This document shows, in pieces, positions 17,037 to 25,208 of a stretch of 64,000 nucleotides of DNA (the first letter of the stretch is position 1; each line of letters starts with the position of its first letter). A program made the position numbers and the translations under genes. Origin of the DNA: Pseudidiomarina aestuarii (GTDB lineage: Bacteria > Pseudomonadota > Gammaproteobacteria > Enterobacterales > Alteromonadaceae); assembly GCF_003987355.1 (NCBI RefSeq), contig NZ_PIPR01000001.1, positions 1,240,001-1,304,000 of the forward strand, in the 5' to 3' direction. Below the pieces are notes generated by a model, which was not told where the DNA came from, searched no databases, and saw only the letters and a program-made list of their open reading frames with translations.

Positions 17037-17132
17037 GTTCTTCTCCAATTTCATGAAATAGAGATTACAGGCCTCGTGCCTTTTTCTCTTTATTGTTTAG
17101 TTAACAAAACGACCGCAAAAACGGTCACAACG

Positions 17133-17161
17133 ATTATGTGTAATGCATAGAAATAAGTCAA
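17133..17161 (-). promoter_or_regulatory. Strong predicted sigma70 promoter and leader of paralogue 3
   Basis: On the minus strand TTGACT (17156-17161) and CATAAT (17133-17138) are spaced by the ideal 17 bp. The leader of about 90 bases has an early small hairpin, GACCG/CGGTC at 17111-17126, which could stabilise the 5' end of the mRNA. The rest of the 285-bp gap up to 17339 is AT-rich with no gene; I see no clear terminator for the secretin gene in it. Confidence 0.75.
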
Positions 17162-17339
17162 TGACCTATCTCAATGAATTACTGACATTTTAACAAGTAA
17201 TCGCATTTATATGTTTTTTAGCGCACCCAAACTGGTGTTTTCCACTAAGTTTAAGCGATACGTTATTCAACTTGTTGTTCCGCATTAACGATTCTGATCC
17301 CCGTATAATGTTCACAGTTTCGTAACGCTTGCCGCCACA

Positions 17340-19391
17340 TTAGTCTGAAAGTTTAATACTTGTCAAGCTATCCGCGATGGTTCGACGAATCTCTGACCAC
17401 TGGTCTACACTGTCGATTATTCGCGGAGTGATAAAGATTACCAGTTCCGTTTTCTCGGTGCTACGGTCTTTACCTTTGAATAACTCACCAATAAGCGGAA
17501 TGTCAGAGAAGCCTGGCACATTTGTGTTACCGTCTGATGACGATTCGGAGATTAACCCGCCGAGCAAGATAGTTTGTCCGCTTTGCGCAATGACTTCAGT
17601 CTTTATTGAACGTTCAAAAACACTCGGAGAGCCCTGTAAAGACGGGCCACTATCCGATTGGTTCGAAATATTTTGATCAATCTCCAGTATGACCAAACCC
17701 TGTGCATTGATAGTCGGAGTAACGGTAAGCGTCACACCAGTCTTTCTGTACACTACATTGGTGGTTTGGCTTTCAAAGTTTGGATTGGTAATGGTGGCGC
17801 CAACCGTCGGAATATCATTCCCGACATTAATCGATGCCGAGACACCATCGCGTACAACTAAAGTAGGATTCGACAACACGTTCACTAGACCCGTGCTTGC
17901 CGATAATCGTGCGATAGCTGACTTCAGACCGTCTGCCCAATCGAGCCGCAAACCGCCCATTTCAGTCACGCCCAAAGCACCTAGCGTCGACGCACCGACC
18001 TTACCGTCACGAATCGCAAATTCAAAACCTTGTGCGAACTCGTCAGTCATGGTGACTTCAGCAATAGTCGCATCCAGTAAGATTTGCTTGGGCATAATAT
18101 CCAGGCGCTTAACCACCGGCAGAATGGCCTGATAATCCGTTCCCGTCGAATAAAATACCAAGGTATTGGAACGCTCATCGACAGTCATTCGCACTTCTTC
18201 ATTTCCTGCCGAAATAGTACCACCCGAGCCTTCTGCACCGGTCCGATTCCCCGCTGTGCCTGACTGCGTATCGCGAGCTTGATTCCCGCCAGCACCGCCG
18301 GCGTTACCAGTCAGCAACGCAGCGACACTGCGACCGAGGTCCGATGCTCGTGCATACCGTGGGTGATACATGTAATAACGTTTGTCTGTTCCTTTGCTCG
18401 GCTCATCCAGTTTTTTAGTCCAGTACTGAGCGCGATTGAGCACTTCTTCATCGGAGGCAAAGAGAGCCACGGAGCCGGCTTGATCCATACCGACCATCAA
18501 CAACGCGACACCGGTCTGCGGATTTGTGCCTGCGGTGATTCCCTCGGCAGTCATCAATTCGGTTAATTGGTCAATATAGTCTTCAGCAGTAATGAAGGTT
18601 AGTTCTGCCAAGCCAATGAAGCGACCACGAGTTGACGGCGCATCCAATAAGCTCACCAAATCGATCACACGCAGAATTTCGTTGCGGCTGCCCTGCACAA
18701 ACAACGCGTTCTGTTCAAAGTCAGCGGTAATTCGGGCGCTCGTAAGCCCTTTTAACGTTCGCTCAAAACTGGTCTTGATGCCATACCGCACGGGAATGAC
18801 CTGCAGGATATTCTGGACCGTCTCAGGAACATCACGCACACGACGTCCCAAGCCAATGACTACATTGCCACGGGCATCGGCATCCGTTGGGTAGATATAA
18901 AAAGTTTCATCTCGATATGAAATGCTCATACCGTTATCGATCAACAATTGGCGCGTCAGACTAAATAGGCGGCGCGAGCTCACCGGTTCAGAAACATTCA
19001 TGGTCACTGGTTTGCTCACATCTGCGCCCGCTGCAATCACATAATTGCGTTGCAGAGATTCGCCAAATACCGACTGTACCAACGCACGCAATGGGAGTTC
19101 ATTGGCAGTCACTTGGTGGCTATCATTGGTTGGAAACTGCAGTGACGGGTCTTCATCGTTTGTGATTGTCGATGCATCTGAGCCCAGAGTATCCAGTCGT
19201 GAAAAACCCCGCTCAGCTAATTCATTAGCCTCTGTCGCTTGTTCATTTTCTTGATATTGCGGCGCATCTGAGCGCATCCGATCAGGATTCACCGGATATT
19301 CATCAGGCAATTGAGCACAGCTCGTGATGCCCGCTAAGGCTAACAAGAGCATTCCGCTTCGCAGCTTATTCATACGTATGATCACCTTCAT
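17340..19391 (-). CDS. Lipoprotein secretin of a T2SS-like system (GspD/MshL-type)
   Basis: This 683-residue protein forms the outer-membrane pore. It has a lipoprotein signal peptide (LLLALAGITSCAQ), so it is a liposecretin that may reach the outer membrane without a pilotin, as HxcQ does. Periplasmic N-domains cover about 80-330 (RALVQSVFGESLQRNYVIAA opens N0), interrupted by a Gly/Ala/Asn-rich linker near 365-395. The secretin core is at about 470-665: VNVLSNPTLVVRDGVSASIN, VGNDIPTVGATI, LTVTPTINAQGLVILEIDQ and QTILLGGLISE. The start overlaps the upstream stop (ATGA); an ATG at 19373 with an AAGGTGA site is an alternative. It is the last gene of the second secretion operon. Confidence 0.9.
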   Translation of the reverse strand: MKVIIRMNKLRSGMLLLALAGITSCAQLPDEYPVNPDRMRSDAPQYQENEQATEANELAERGFSRLDTLGSDASTITNDEDPSLQFPTNDSHQVTANELPLRALVQSVFGESLQRNYVIAAGADVSKPVTMNVSEPVSSRRLFSLTRQLLIDNGMSISYRDETFYIYPTDADARGNVVIGLGRRVRDVPETVQNILQVIPVRYGIKTSFERTLKGLTSARITADFEQNALFVQGSRNEILRVIDLVSLLDAPSTRGRFIGLAELTFITAEDYIDQLTELMTAEGITAGTNPQTGVALLMVGMDQAGSVALFASDEEVLNRAQYWTKKLDEPSKGTDKRYYMYHPRYARASDLGRSVAALLTGNAGGAGGNQARDTQSGTAGNRTGAEGSGGTISAGNEEVRMTVDERSNTLVFYSTGTDYQAILPVVKRLDIMPKQILLDATIAEVTMTDEFAQGFEFAIRDGKVGASTLGALGVTEMGGLRLDWADGLKSAIARLSASTGLVNVLSNPTLVVRDGVSASINVGNDIPTVGATITNPNFESQTTNVVYRKTGVTLTVTPTINAQGLVILEIDQNISNQSDSGPSLQGSPSVFERSIKTEVIAQSGQTILLGGLISESSSDGNTNVPGFSDIPLIGELFKGKDRSTEKTELVIFITPRIIDSVDQWSEIRRTIADSLTSIKLSD

Positions 19392-19906
19392 TCAAATACT
19401 TTTACGCGCACTACAGCGCCACCGCCTGTGTTTGGGGTGAATTCCACCCCATCCACCTGAACTGCACTAATCGTATAACCACTCAGTGTTTCGCCTTGGC
19501 GAAGTTCGACAAATTCGACGTCACGTCTTTCGCGGTCTTGTGTTTCAATCAGTGCGACGCGTTGTTGAGTTGTATTGGCGATGAGAATAGCACGAACACG
19601 TACCCGCTTCTCACCAATATTGGTACCACCGCTGAGCAGTTCTTGCTGGACAGTTTCGGTAGCTACTTCTGGGGAACTGGTCGCTGTGGTATTTAAACTC
19701 GCCAACCAGTCACGCACCCGAGGACTGACGGTGTGCTCTACCGGCGCAGGAGTAGTCTCCAGCATGGCAGCCTCACGCGTCAGTGCAGCGGTATCAACTG
19801 CAGGTTGCACGCGCTGTACAAAGTCCACCACACAAAACAATACAATGATAATGAGGATACCCAACACGCGGCGGTCGGTTATGCCAGCGAATGATTTACT
19901 GAGCAT
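19388..19906 (-). CDS. GspC/PilP-like inner-membrane connector protein
   Basis: This 172-residue bitopic protein has one N-terminal membrane helix at about residues 14-31 (VLGILIIIVLFCVVDFV), a Pro/Thr/Val-rich spacer and a small beta domain at about 100-172 (RVRAILIANTTQQRVALIE, GETLSGYTISAVQVDG). That is the homology-region architecture shared by GspC and PilP, which link the inner-membrane platform to the secretin N0 domain. Unlike the canonical GspC at 43298-44191 it has no PDZ domain. It overlaps both neighbours (4 and 11 bp), consistent with coupled translation. The assignment rests on topology and position more than on sequence motifs. Confidence 0.65.
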   Translation of the reverse strand: MLSKSFAGITDRRVLGILIIIVLFCVVDFVQRVQPAVDTAALTREAAMLETTPAPVEHTVSPRVRDWLASLNTTATSSPEVATETVQQELLSGGTNIGEKRVRVRAILIANTTQQRVALIETQDRERRDVEFVELRQGETLSGYTISAVQVDGVEFTPNTGGGAVVRVKVFE

Positions 19907-20456
19907 TGCGCCCCCCCGTGCGGCCAGCCACTTCGATGATTAACGTCAGCTCAGCCTGTTTGTTATTACCGGGATCACGATTCTGCGGACGCAAGCTAGC
20001 ATCGATAAAACGAATATAAGGAGCCTGTTGCGCCAGTTGTAATTGTCCCTCTGCGAGGCTTTTAAAGTTTCCACTGACATTCACACGCGCCTGCTGCACT
20101 TGCATACCATTCCCTGCAGCTTGCGGCTGTGCTAGCCAACTGAATAACGTGACCTGATTGCCCTGCTCGCGCAACAGCCGCTGAATTTGGTCCTGAACTT
20201 CCAAGCGGAACCCGGTGGCATTGCTAGCATTCGGAAACGCATTCGCAACACGTTTCGCCGCGGCCTCGAGCTTCTCTGCTTGCAAAGTTAACACGGGCAG
20301 TTGCTCAACCAGCGCTTCCGACCGAACCACCTGGCGTTGAATCAGCGTTAACTCATCACGTAGCTCAGCCTGATAGTTGACCAGCGGGAGCACGATAAAT
20401 TGGATAGCCGCGAGCACTCCGGCAATTAACAGCAAGCGCGCTTGGGATGCACTCAT
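19896..20456 (-). CDS. GspM/PilO-like inner-membrane platform protein
   Basis: This 186-residue protein has one membrane helix (LLLIAGVLAAIQFIVLPLVN, about 8-27), a coiled coil (ELRDELTLIQRQVVRSEALV, about 31-50) and a C-terminal alpha/beta ferredoxin-like domain (VNVSGNFKSLAEGQLQL and so on, about 115-185). This is the PilO/GspM architecture, in which the protein pairs with the PilN/GspL-type partner encoded just upstream. Family sequences diverge strongly, so this is by layout and gene order. It overlaps its upstream neighbour by 4 bp. Confidence 0.65.
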   Translation of the reverse strand: MSASQARLLLIAGVLAAIQFIVLPLVNYQAELRDELTLIQRQVVRSEALVEQLPVLTLQAEKLEAAAKRVANAFPNASNATGFRLEVQDQIQRLLREQGNQVTLFSWLAQPQAAGNGMQVQQARVNVSGNFKSLAEGQLQLAQQAPYIRFIDASLRPQNRDPGNNKQAELTLIIEVAGRTGGRNAQ

Positions 20457-21610
20457 GGCCGCGCCTCCTGCTCAACTGACTCGTTTACGCCAGCAGGCTG
20501 TAATTGAATTTCGATGGTGAAACGTTCAAGGCCATTGGGCTGCGATCGTACCGGCGCGGTGAAATCAGCGCTCTGTACATAGTCACGTTGCAACAACTCC
20601 GTCAGAACATTGGTCGCACCCACGCCCTCAGCTGCCAATGTGATACTGGAGTAATCTGTGACCGCTGAGTTCACTAATACATTGAGTGACTGGCTATCGG
20701 CGATGCTTTGCCAAAACTGGTCCACCGCCGCAATATTGCTTTGATGTCCAGCAAGTCCAGCCAATTGCTGTTGGGCCTGATTGACCGTAGCTTGCGCATT
20801 AAGCGCTGTATCCAGGTCCGCACCGATCGCTTCCAAATGACTGTGTGCCGACTCGGTCGCAATCACAAGATAAGCGGTCGAGAGCACGCCATACAAAATC
20901 ACCACAGCGCCAGCGCCAAACAATGTTGGTCGCCAAGGAAAATTGGCCGCGGAACCGGTCTGGGTGCTTTGACTTTGCCAGCTTTGCTGCCACGCGCTCA
21001 GCCCGACTTTCTGCAGACCGCGTAACAAGGCGAATCGCCACGCCTCAGCATCGAGCACTTGTTGTGGTGTTGTCGCAGCGCCACCCATGGCGAGTAACGC
21101 GCGGTCTGGTGTTGCCACCAATCCGGACGCCGGCAACGATTGCCAGTGTCCGCCTTTCTGTTTGAGTAAGAAATAGCTACTTCCGCTTTGTTGAATCTGA
21201 GTCAGTCCAGCTTCAATGCCTGCGGCTAACACCAGACTCTCTGGAAATGCAATCCACGCCTGCTGCACAGTTGCCAATACGGCTTCGTGCCAACGCACCG
21301 TCAAAACCTGGCGCTGGCCATTCTGTAACTTGCCAATATAGTGCTGAACCGGTTGCTCAGCGTCACGCAGTGCGAGCACGCGTTTCAGTTCCCGTTCAGA
21401 GCGAATCGAGAACTGTTCCCAGCGCTCTTGATAGCCATCACGCGCGACCACTAACACGGGCAGGCGACGCTGCGCATCCGCTGCGGTCACGGTCGTGTCG
21501 GTGAGCTTGCGCTGATTGCCACGGGCGTCTACCCACCACGCTAGTTTAGCGAGGTAGGTTTGCAGACCGGTCAAAGTGGGTGTCGATGGTGTTTTAGTTG
21601 TCGTTGTCAT
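20453..21610 (-). CDS. GspL/PilN-like inner-membrane protein
   Basis: This 385-residue protein has a cytoplasmic part of about 220 residues, one membrane helix at about 225-248 (TLFGAGAVVILYGVLSTAYL), a coiled-coil stretch (ALNAQATVNQAQQQLAGL) and a periplasmic domain of about 100 residues. GspL proteins have this plan, with an actin-like cytoplasmic domain that recruits the ATPase. Actin-like motifs are not obvious here, so the cytoplasmic half may have diverged. A GTG at 21622 would extend it by four residues; both starts lie inside the end of the GspK-like gene. Confidence 0.65.
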   Translation of the reverse strand: MTTTTKTPSTPTLTGLQTYLAKLAWWVDARGNQRKLTDTTVTAADAQRRLPVLVVARDGYQERWEQFSIRSERELKRVLALRDAEQPVQHYIGKLQNGQRQVLTVRWHEAVLATVQQAWIAFPESLVLAAGIEAGLTQIQQSGSSYFLLKQKGGHWQSLPASGLVATPDRALLAMGGAATTPQQVLDAEAWRFALLRGLQKVGLSAWQQSWQSQSTQTGSAANFPWRPTLFGAGAVVILYGVLSTAYLVIATESAHSHLEAIGADLDTALNAQATVNQAQQQLAGLAGHQSNIAAVDQFWQSIADSQSLNVLVNSAVTDYSSITLAAEGVGATNVLTELLQRDYVQSADFTAPVRSQPNGLERFTIEIQLQPAGVNESVEQEARP

Positions 21611-22499
21611 TCCATTCGTCACTGTAGCGCTCAGTATCTAAGCGTCGCTGTACGGTTCCATAATAGCGCGTTAATGGCGTTAAGCCATAGGTGTCATAAT
21701 TCATATCGCGTTGCGAGGTCAGTCCGCTCAGTGGATCGCTGATGGTGACGCGTTGTTCACTCCCCGGAAATAAACTGACAACCGCATCACCGAACTCGTT
21801 GGTTAAGTTTGAGTAGCGACTCTGATCATAAGTACCACTGGCACGCATTGCCGAGATACTAGCAGCTAGCCCAGAGCGGAGCAATACGGGCAACAAGGCA
21901 TCCGGCGCATGCGCATAATTGGGTATACCACCACGAGCGGTGAGTACATCACTCATAAGCTCGATATCAGCGCGCGTCCATTCGGGTATTTGCTGCAAAT
22001 CCCAAATGGTCTGCAAGTGTATGCCATTCTCGCGTTGCAAAAAGTTTTGTAGATTCGTTACCAACAATTGTGCTCTCGCGCTACTGATGCCTCGTATTTC
22101 AAGTACTTCAGCGAGTTCACTGCTGGGATTATTGATGCTAAGCAAACTGTCTAAGTTCTGCAGGCGTAACTCCACACTATCGCCCAAGGCGGCATAACTG
22201 GCTCGTTCAGGCAGCGGAATAGCGAGTGGATAGCCATAAAAGTTCAGCTTGGGAAGCACCCGTTGCTCATTCGTTTCATCGACCATACCCCAGTTACTCG
22301 TCAGTAATTGTTGGTCGATATAATTCTGTGCGGAATACAGCGCGAGACGCTGTTCAGTTTGTTCTTGCAGGCGCTGCGTTTGACTGACCGCACTATTTGA
22401 ATTGGCGACAATAATGAGCAATAAAATAGCCATGATGGCAACAATCAGCAGCACCTGAAACAGCGCCATGCCCCTTTGTTTGCTGCGACTAGACATCAT
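21594..22499 (-). CDS. GspK-like minor pseudopilin
   Basis: This 301-residue protein begins MMSSRSKQRGMALFQVLLIVAIMAI, a type III prepilin leader cut after Gly and followed by a hydrophobic helix. The +5 glutamate is missing, as is usual for GspK, the tip pseudopilin. The large soluble domain includes a helix-hairpin-helix-like stretch (VLEIRGISSARAQLLVTNL) and LQQIPEWTRADIELMSDVL, both GspK-like. Start 22499 has a GAGG site 7 bases upstream and overlaps the J-like gene by 11 bp. It should cap a trimeric I-J-K tip complex. Confidence 0.78.
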   Translation of the reverse strand: MMSSRSKQRGMALFQVLLIVAIMAILLLIIVANSNSAVSQTQRLQEQTEQRLALYSAQNYIDQQLLTSNWGMVDETNEQRVLPKLNFYGYPLAIPLPERASYAALGDSVELRLQNLDSLLSINNPSSELAEVLEIRGISSARAQLLVTNLQNFLQRENGIHLQTIWDLQQIPEWTRADIELMSDVLTARGGIPNYAHAPDALLPVLLRSGLAASISAMRASGTYDQSRYSNLTNEFGDAVVSLFPGSEQRVTISDPLSGLTSQRDMNYDTYGLTPLTRYYGTVQRRLDTERYSDEWNDNDN

Positions 22500-23196
22500 C
22501 GGTATACCTCGACAATTCGGCAACAGCACTATCCGGCAAGGTAATAAACCACACCACGCCAGCGGCGTTAATTTCAATGGCGAGCGGATGTAGACTACGT
22601 TGCATGCCATCATATTCGCCAAACCATTGCGGCTCTGCAATGGTGTCGGTCATACCCTCGGCGGAGATTGCCATGCTGCGTACTGCCAGATTCTCCCAGC
22701 CCTGATAACGAAACTGAATAGCGCTAGCGTTCTCCAGCAAAACCCGCCGGAAATTAAACGGGAGCGTTTGCGACGCACGCTCTAACGATTGACTGCCCAA
22801 TGGGGCCTCTTCATAGACTAAGCGAAAACCTTGTTCATTATTCCGTTCGCGAAAAATCCGAAATACAGCGCTACTATTCGGATCTTGTACACTGATGCTG
22901 GCCACACCAGTGAAACCGTCATCTCGTCCGAGAAAATAGAAGCCAGGAATATCGTCGTCGCTCAATACGACTTTGGGATAGACGGCTTGGGTGACCTTGT
23001 GTACCAATTGCCAAGTGCGATAATCCTCGCGCACTTCAGCGAACTTATTTTGGTTACGCTGCCAATTCTGCGTGAAGTATTGATACGCCAGCGCAGCACT
23101 GAGCATCACCAAACTGATCAGCACGAGGCTGATCAGAGTTTCGACGAGCGTAAACCCCTTTTGACGGTTTATTGAGGTACTGCGTTGGTGTCCCAT
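22489..23196 (-). CDS. GspJ-like minor pseudopilin
   Basis: This 235-residue protein has the prepilin peptidase site KGFTLVETLISLVLISLVML at about residues 13-32, with Gly at -1 and Glu at +5, then a beta-rich soluble domain. Its length and place between I- and K-like genes match GspJ. It overlaps the I-like gene by 28 bp and the K-like gene by 11 bp, indicating coupled translation of the tip proteins. Confidence 0.78.
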   Translation of the reverse strand: MGHQRSTSINRQKGFTLVETLISLVLISLVMLSAALAYQYFTQNWQRNQNKFAEVREDYRTWQLVHKVTQAVYPKVVLSDDDIPGFYFLGRDDGFTGVASISVQDPNSSAVFRIFRERNNEQGFRLVYEEAPLGSQSLERASQTLPFNFRRVLLENASAIQFRYQGWENLAVRSMAISAEGMTDTIAEPQWFGEYDGMQRSLHPLAIEINAAGVVWFITLPDSAVAELSRYTDDV

Positions 23197-23612
23197 ACCA
23201 GCTCCTCATAAATAAACTCACGTTGTGAACTGTCGAATCGCAACTGTACCAGCACTTCAAAGAGCTCATAGCGTGGTTGATACGGATTTGCATTGATGTC
23301 TTCGCCGGTAAGGCGCGCAGGCGGCGGTAAATCATTGACAGGTGTGGCGGACCACTGCACTTGCACGCCGTTCATCTGCAACTCGCCTGCGGTAACACGC
23401 TCCTCATTTTCAGCAACCGGCTGTTGCAATTGAAAGCGAATGGCTGATTGCAGCGTTTCCACCTGGGTTAAAATATGCGTTACTTCAGCCGCTTTGGCCG
23501 AACTCTGCTGACTATTCTGAAACGCTACCAGCCCAGTGGTCACCGCGGCAAACAGGATAGTCATCGCCATCAGCACTTCGATTAAACTGAAACCTTGCTG
23601 TTTAGTCGGCAT
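23169..23612 (-). CDS. GspI-like minor pseudopilin
   Basis: This 147-residue protein begins MPTKQQGFSLIEVLMAMTIL, a prepilin leader with Glu+5 and a hydrophobic N-terminal helix. The soluble domain of about 110 residues is beta-rich (MNGVQVQWSATPVND, VLVQLRFDSSQREFI), as in GspI. The start is inside the end of the H-like gene (11-bp overlap). GspI normally nucleates the tip complex with J and K, both encoded next. Confidence 0.75.
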   Translation of the reverse strand: MPTKQQGFSLIEVLMAMTILFAAVTTGLVAFQNSQQSSAKAAEVTHILTQVETLQSAIRFQLQQPVAENEERVTAGELQMNGVQVQWSATPVNDLPPPARLTGEDINANPYQPRYELFEVLVQLRFDSSQREFIYEELVWDTNAVPQ

Positions 23613-24012
23613 CAAAGGCCTCCTGAATAGCAGGTGGATTCAGTGGTTGGCGACGCGGTGAGTCAGCCTCAACCCAACGGACTTCATTGGGAGACCAATA
23701 GCCGTGACTATTTAGCGTAAGAACTTGATTGGGGAATCGCAGATGCTCAAATGTGCGCGCTTGCAGTACTTGTTCACCGGCTAGCACCCGCAGTGCTTGG
23801 CCTTGCAGTTCAACCACCACTTCTGCGTCCATGGTGAAGGCGTTGAATTCAATCGCATCCAGTTGCCGCAAAAACTTCTCGCGGTCTTCGGTCACTTGCA
23901 TACGTTCGTATTGGTTGATGCCAACCGGACCAATCAGGCTGAGTGCAACCCCGACGATGGCCAACACCACCAGTAATTCAATCAGCGTAAAACCGCGCCA
24001 GCGGGGGATCAT
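23602..24012 (-). CDS. GspH-like minor pseudopilin
   Basis: This 136-residue protein has a short leader and the prepilin site RGFTLIELLVVLAIVGVALS, Glu at +5. The rest is a small beta domain (VVVELQGQALRVLAGEQVL, VLTLNSHGYWSPNEV). It fits GspH by length and by position between the F- and I-like genes. The ATG overlaps the stop of the F-like gene (ATGA-type, 4 bp). Confidence 0.75.
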   Translation of the reverse strand: MIPRWRGFTLIELLVVLAIVGVALSLIGPVGINQYERMQVTEDREKFLRQLDAIEFNAFTMDAEVVVELQGQALRVLAGEQVLQARTFEHLRFPNQVLTLNSHGYWSPNEVRWVEADSPRRQPLNPPAIQEAFDAD

Positions 24013-25208
24013 ATGTTGACGTCTGTGACGGCAGAGATACTGAGCATCATGATCACCACGATGCTGCCGACCACAGCTCCCATAAATAGAATCATGGCGG
24101 GTTCAAGTAAACTGGTGAAGCGCGTGACCCAGTTATAGAAGGTGCGGCGAGAACGCTCGGCAATCTCACCAAATACGCGCGCTAGCTCGCCACTTTCTTC
24201 ACCAATAGTGAGTAACGCAGCGTAGAACTGCGGATAAAGCCGAGTTTCGCCGAGGCTCGCAGCTAATCCTTGGCCGCGATTGATGTTTTCGGTCGCACGC
24301 GCTACTTCTTCTCGCAGTGAGAGTGTACGAAGGGTCTTCTGCGCTAGCTTAAGACTGCGGTCAATTGCCACGCCGGAATCGAGCATAATATGCAGCGCTG
24401 AATTAAAACGAATGCGCTCTACCAGCAAATTTGCACCGCTGATAATGGGCAGCCGCTCGCGGCAGTACGTGCGCACTTTGATGACACTGGGATGCTCCTG
24501 TCCGCGCCAGGCAATAACGCCGACAATCACCAGACCCAAGAACAAATAAAGCTGGTAGTTGATAAAGAAATCACTGACAGCTAATAAGCCAAGGGTATAG
24601 CCCGGCAACCCTTCCTGATTCTGGAAAATAGCGGCTAAATTCGGCACCACAAAATTAAAGATAAATACGATGGCAAGTATACACACGGTCATGATCACAC
24701 CCGGATACACCAGCGCTTGTTTAATTTTGTCACCTAAGTCGATCTGATATTTCAGCTCGTCGGACAGCTTGGTGAAAATACTTCCCAGCTCACCGGTCTC
24801 TTCGGCAATTTGCACTAAACCTAAGTACAACGAATTAAACACTTTGAAGTGACTGAGGGCATCGGACAGCTTGTGTCCTTGCTTCAACTCGCCCAGAACT
24901 TTGCGGATCATATCGCGCAAAGCCGGCTTCTCGACATTATTGAGAAGAATTTCGAGGCCCTTATCGACCTTCAAACCTGAGTTCAACAGCAAGGCCAGCT
25001 CGGAGGTAAAAAACTCGACATCTTTGAGATTCAGTGAGCGCTCACCAAACAAGGTGGTCATGGCATCTTGTTGCAACGGCTTGATATCCGCCACCAGCAG
25101 TTGTTGAGCTTGCAGCTTTTGCTGAGCAGCGGGTTGGTCTATTGCCTCGATGGTGCCTTGTTGTTGCACCCCGGTTGCATTGTACGCGGTGTACTTAAAC
25201 TGAGGCAT
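24009..25208 (-). CDS. GspF-like inner-membrane platform protein
   Basis: This 399-residue polytopic protein is of the GspF/PilC family. It begins MPQFKYTAYNATGVQQQGTI, has two copies of the helical GspF domain (EFFTSELALLLNSGLKVDKG at about 66 and RIRFNSALHIMLDSGVAIDR at about 266) and membrane segments near 170-195, 215-235 and 370-395. GspF is the core membrane protein thought to be turned by the ATPase to assemble the pseudopilus. It starts at a TAATG overlap with the ATPase gene. It is a clear paralogue of the gspF at 38403-39650 but only distantly similar. Confidence 0.9.
   Translation of the reverse strand: MPQFKYTAYNATGVQQQGTIEAIDQPAAQQKLQAQQLLVADIKPLQQDAMTTLFGERSLNLKDVEFFTSELALLLNSGLKVDKGLEILLNNVEKPALRDMIRKVLGELKQGHKLSDALSHFKVFNSLYLGLVQIAEETGELGSIFTKLSDELKYQIDLGDKIKQALVYPGVIMTVCILAIVFIFNFVVPNLAAIFQNQEGLPGYTLGLLAVSDFFINYQLYLFLGLVIVGVIAWRGQEHPSVIKVRTYCRERLPIISGANLLVERIRFNSALHIMLDSGVAIDRSLKLAQKTLRTLSLREEVARATENINRGQGLAASLGETRLYPQFYAALLTIGEESGELARVFGEIAERSRRTFYNWVTRFTSLLEPAMILFMGAVVGSIVVIMMLSISAVTDVNI

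Noticed and set aside
17281-17310. TATAAT on the plus strand at about 17303 as a promoter
   Set aside because: There is no -35 at proper spacing and no plus-strand gene downstream.
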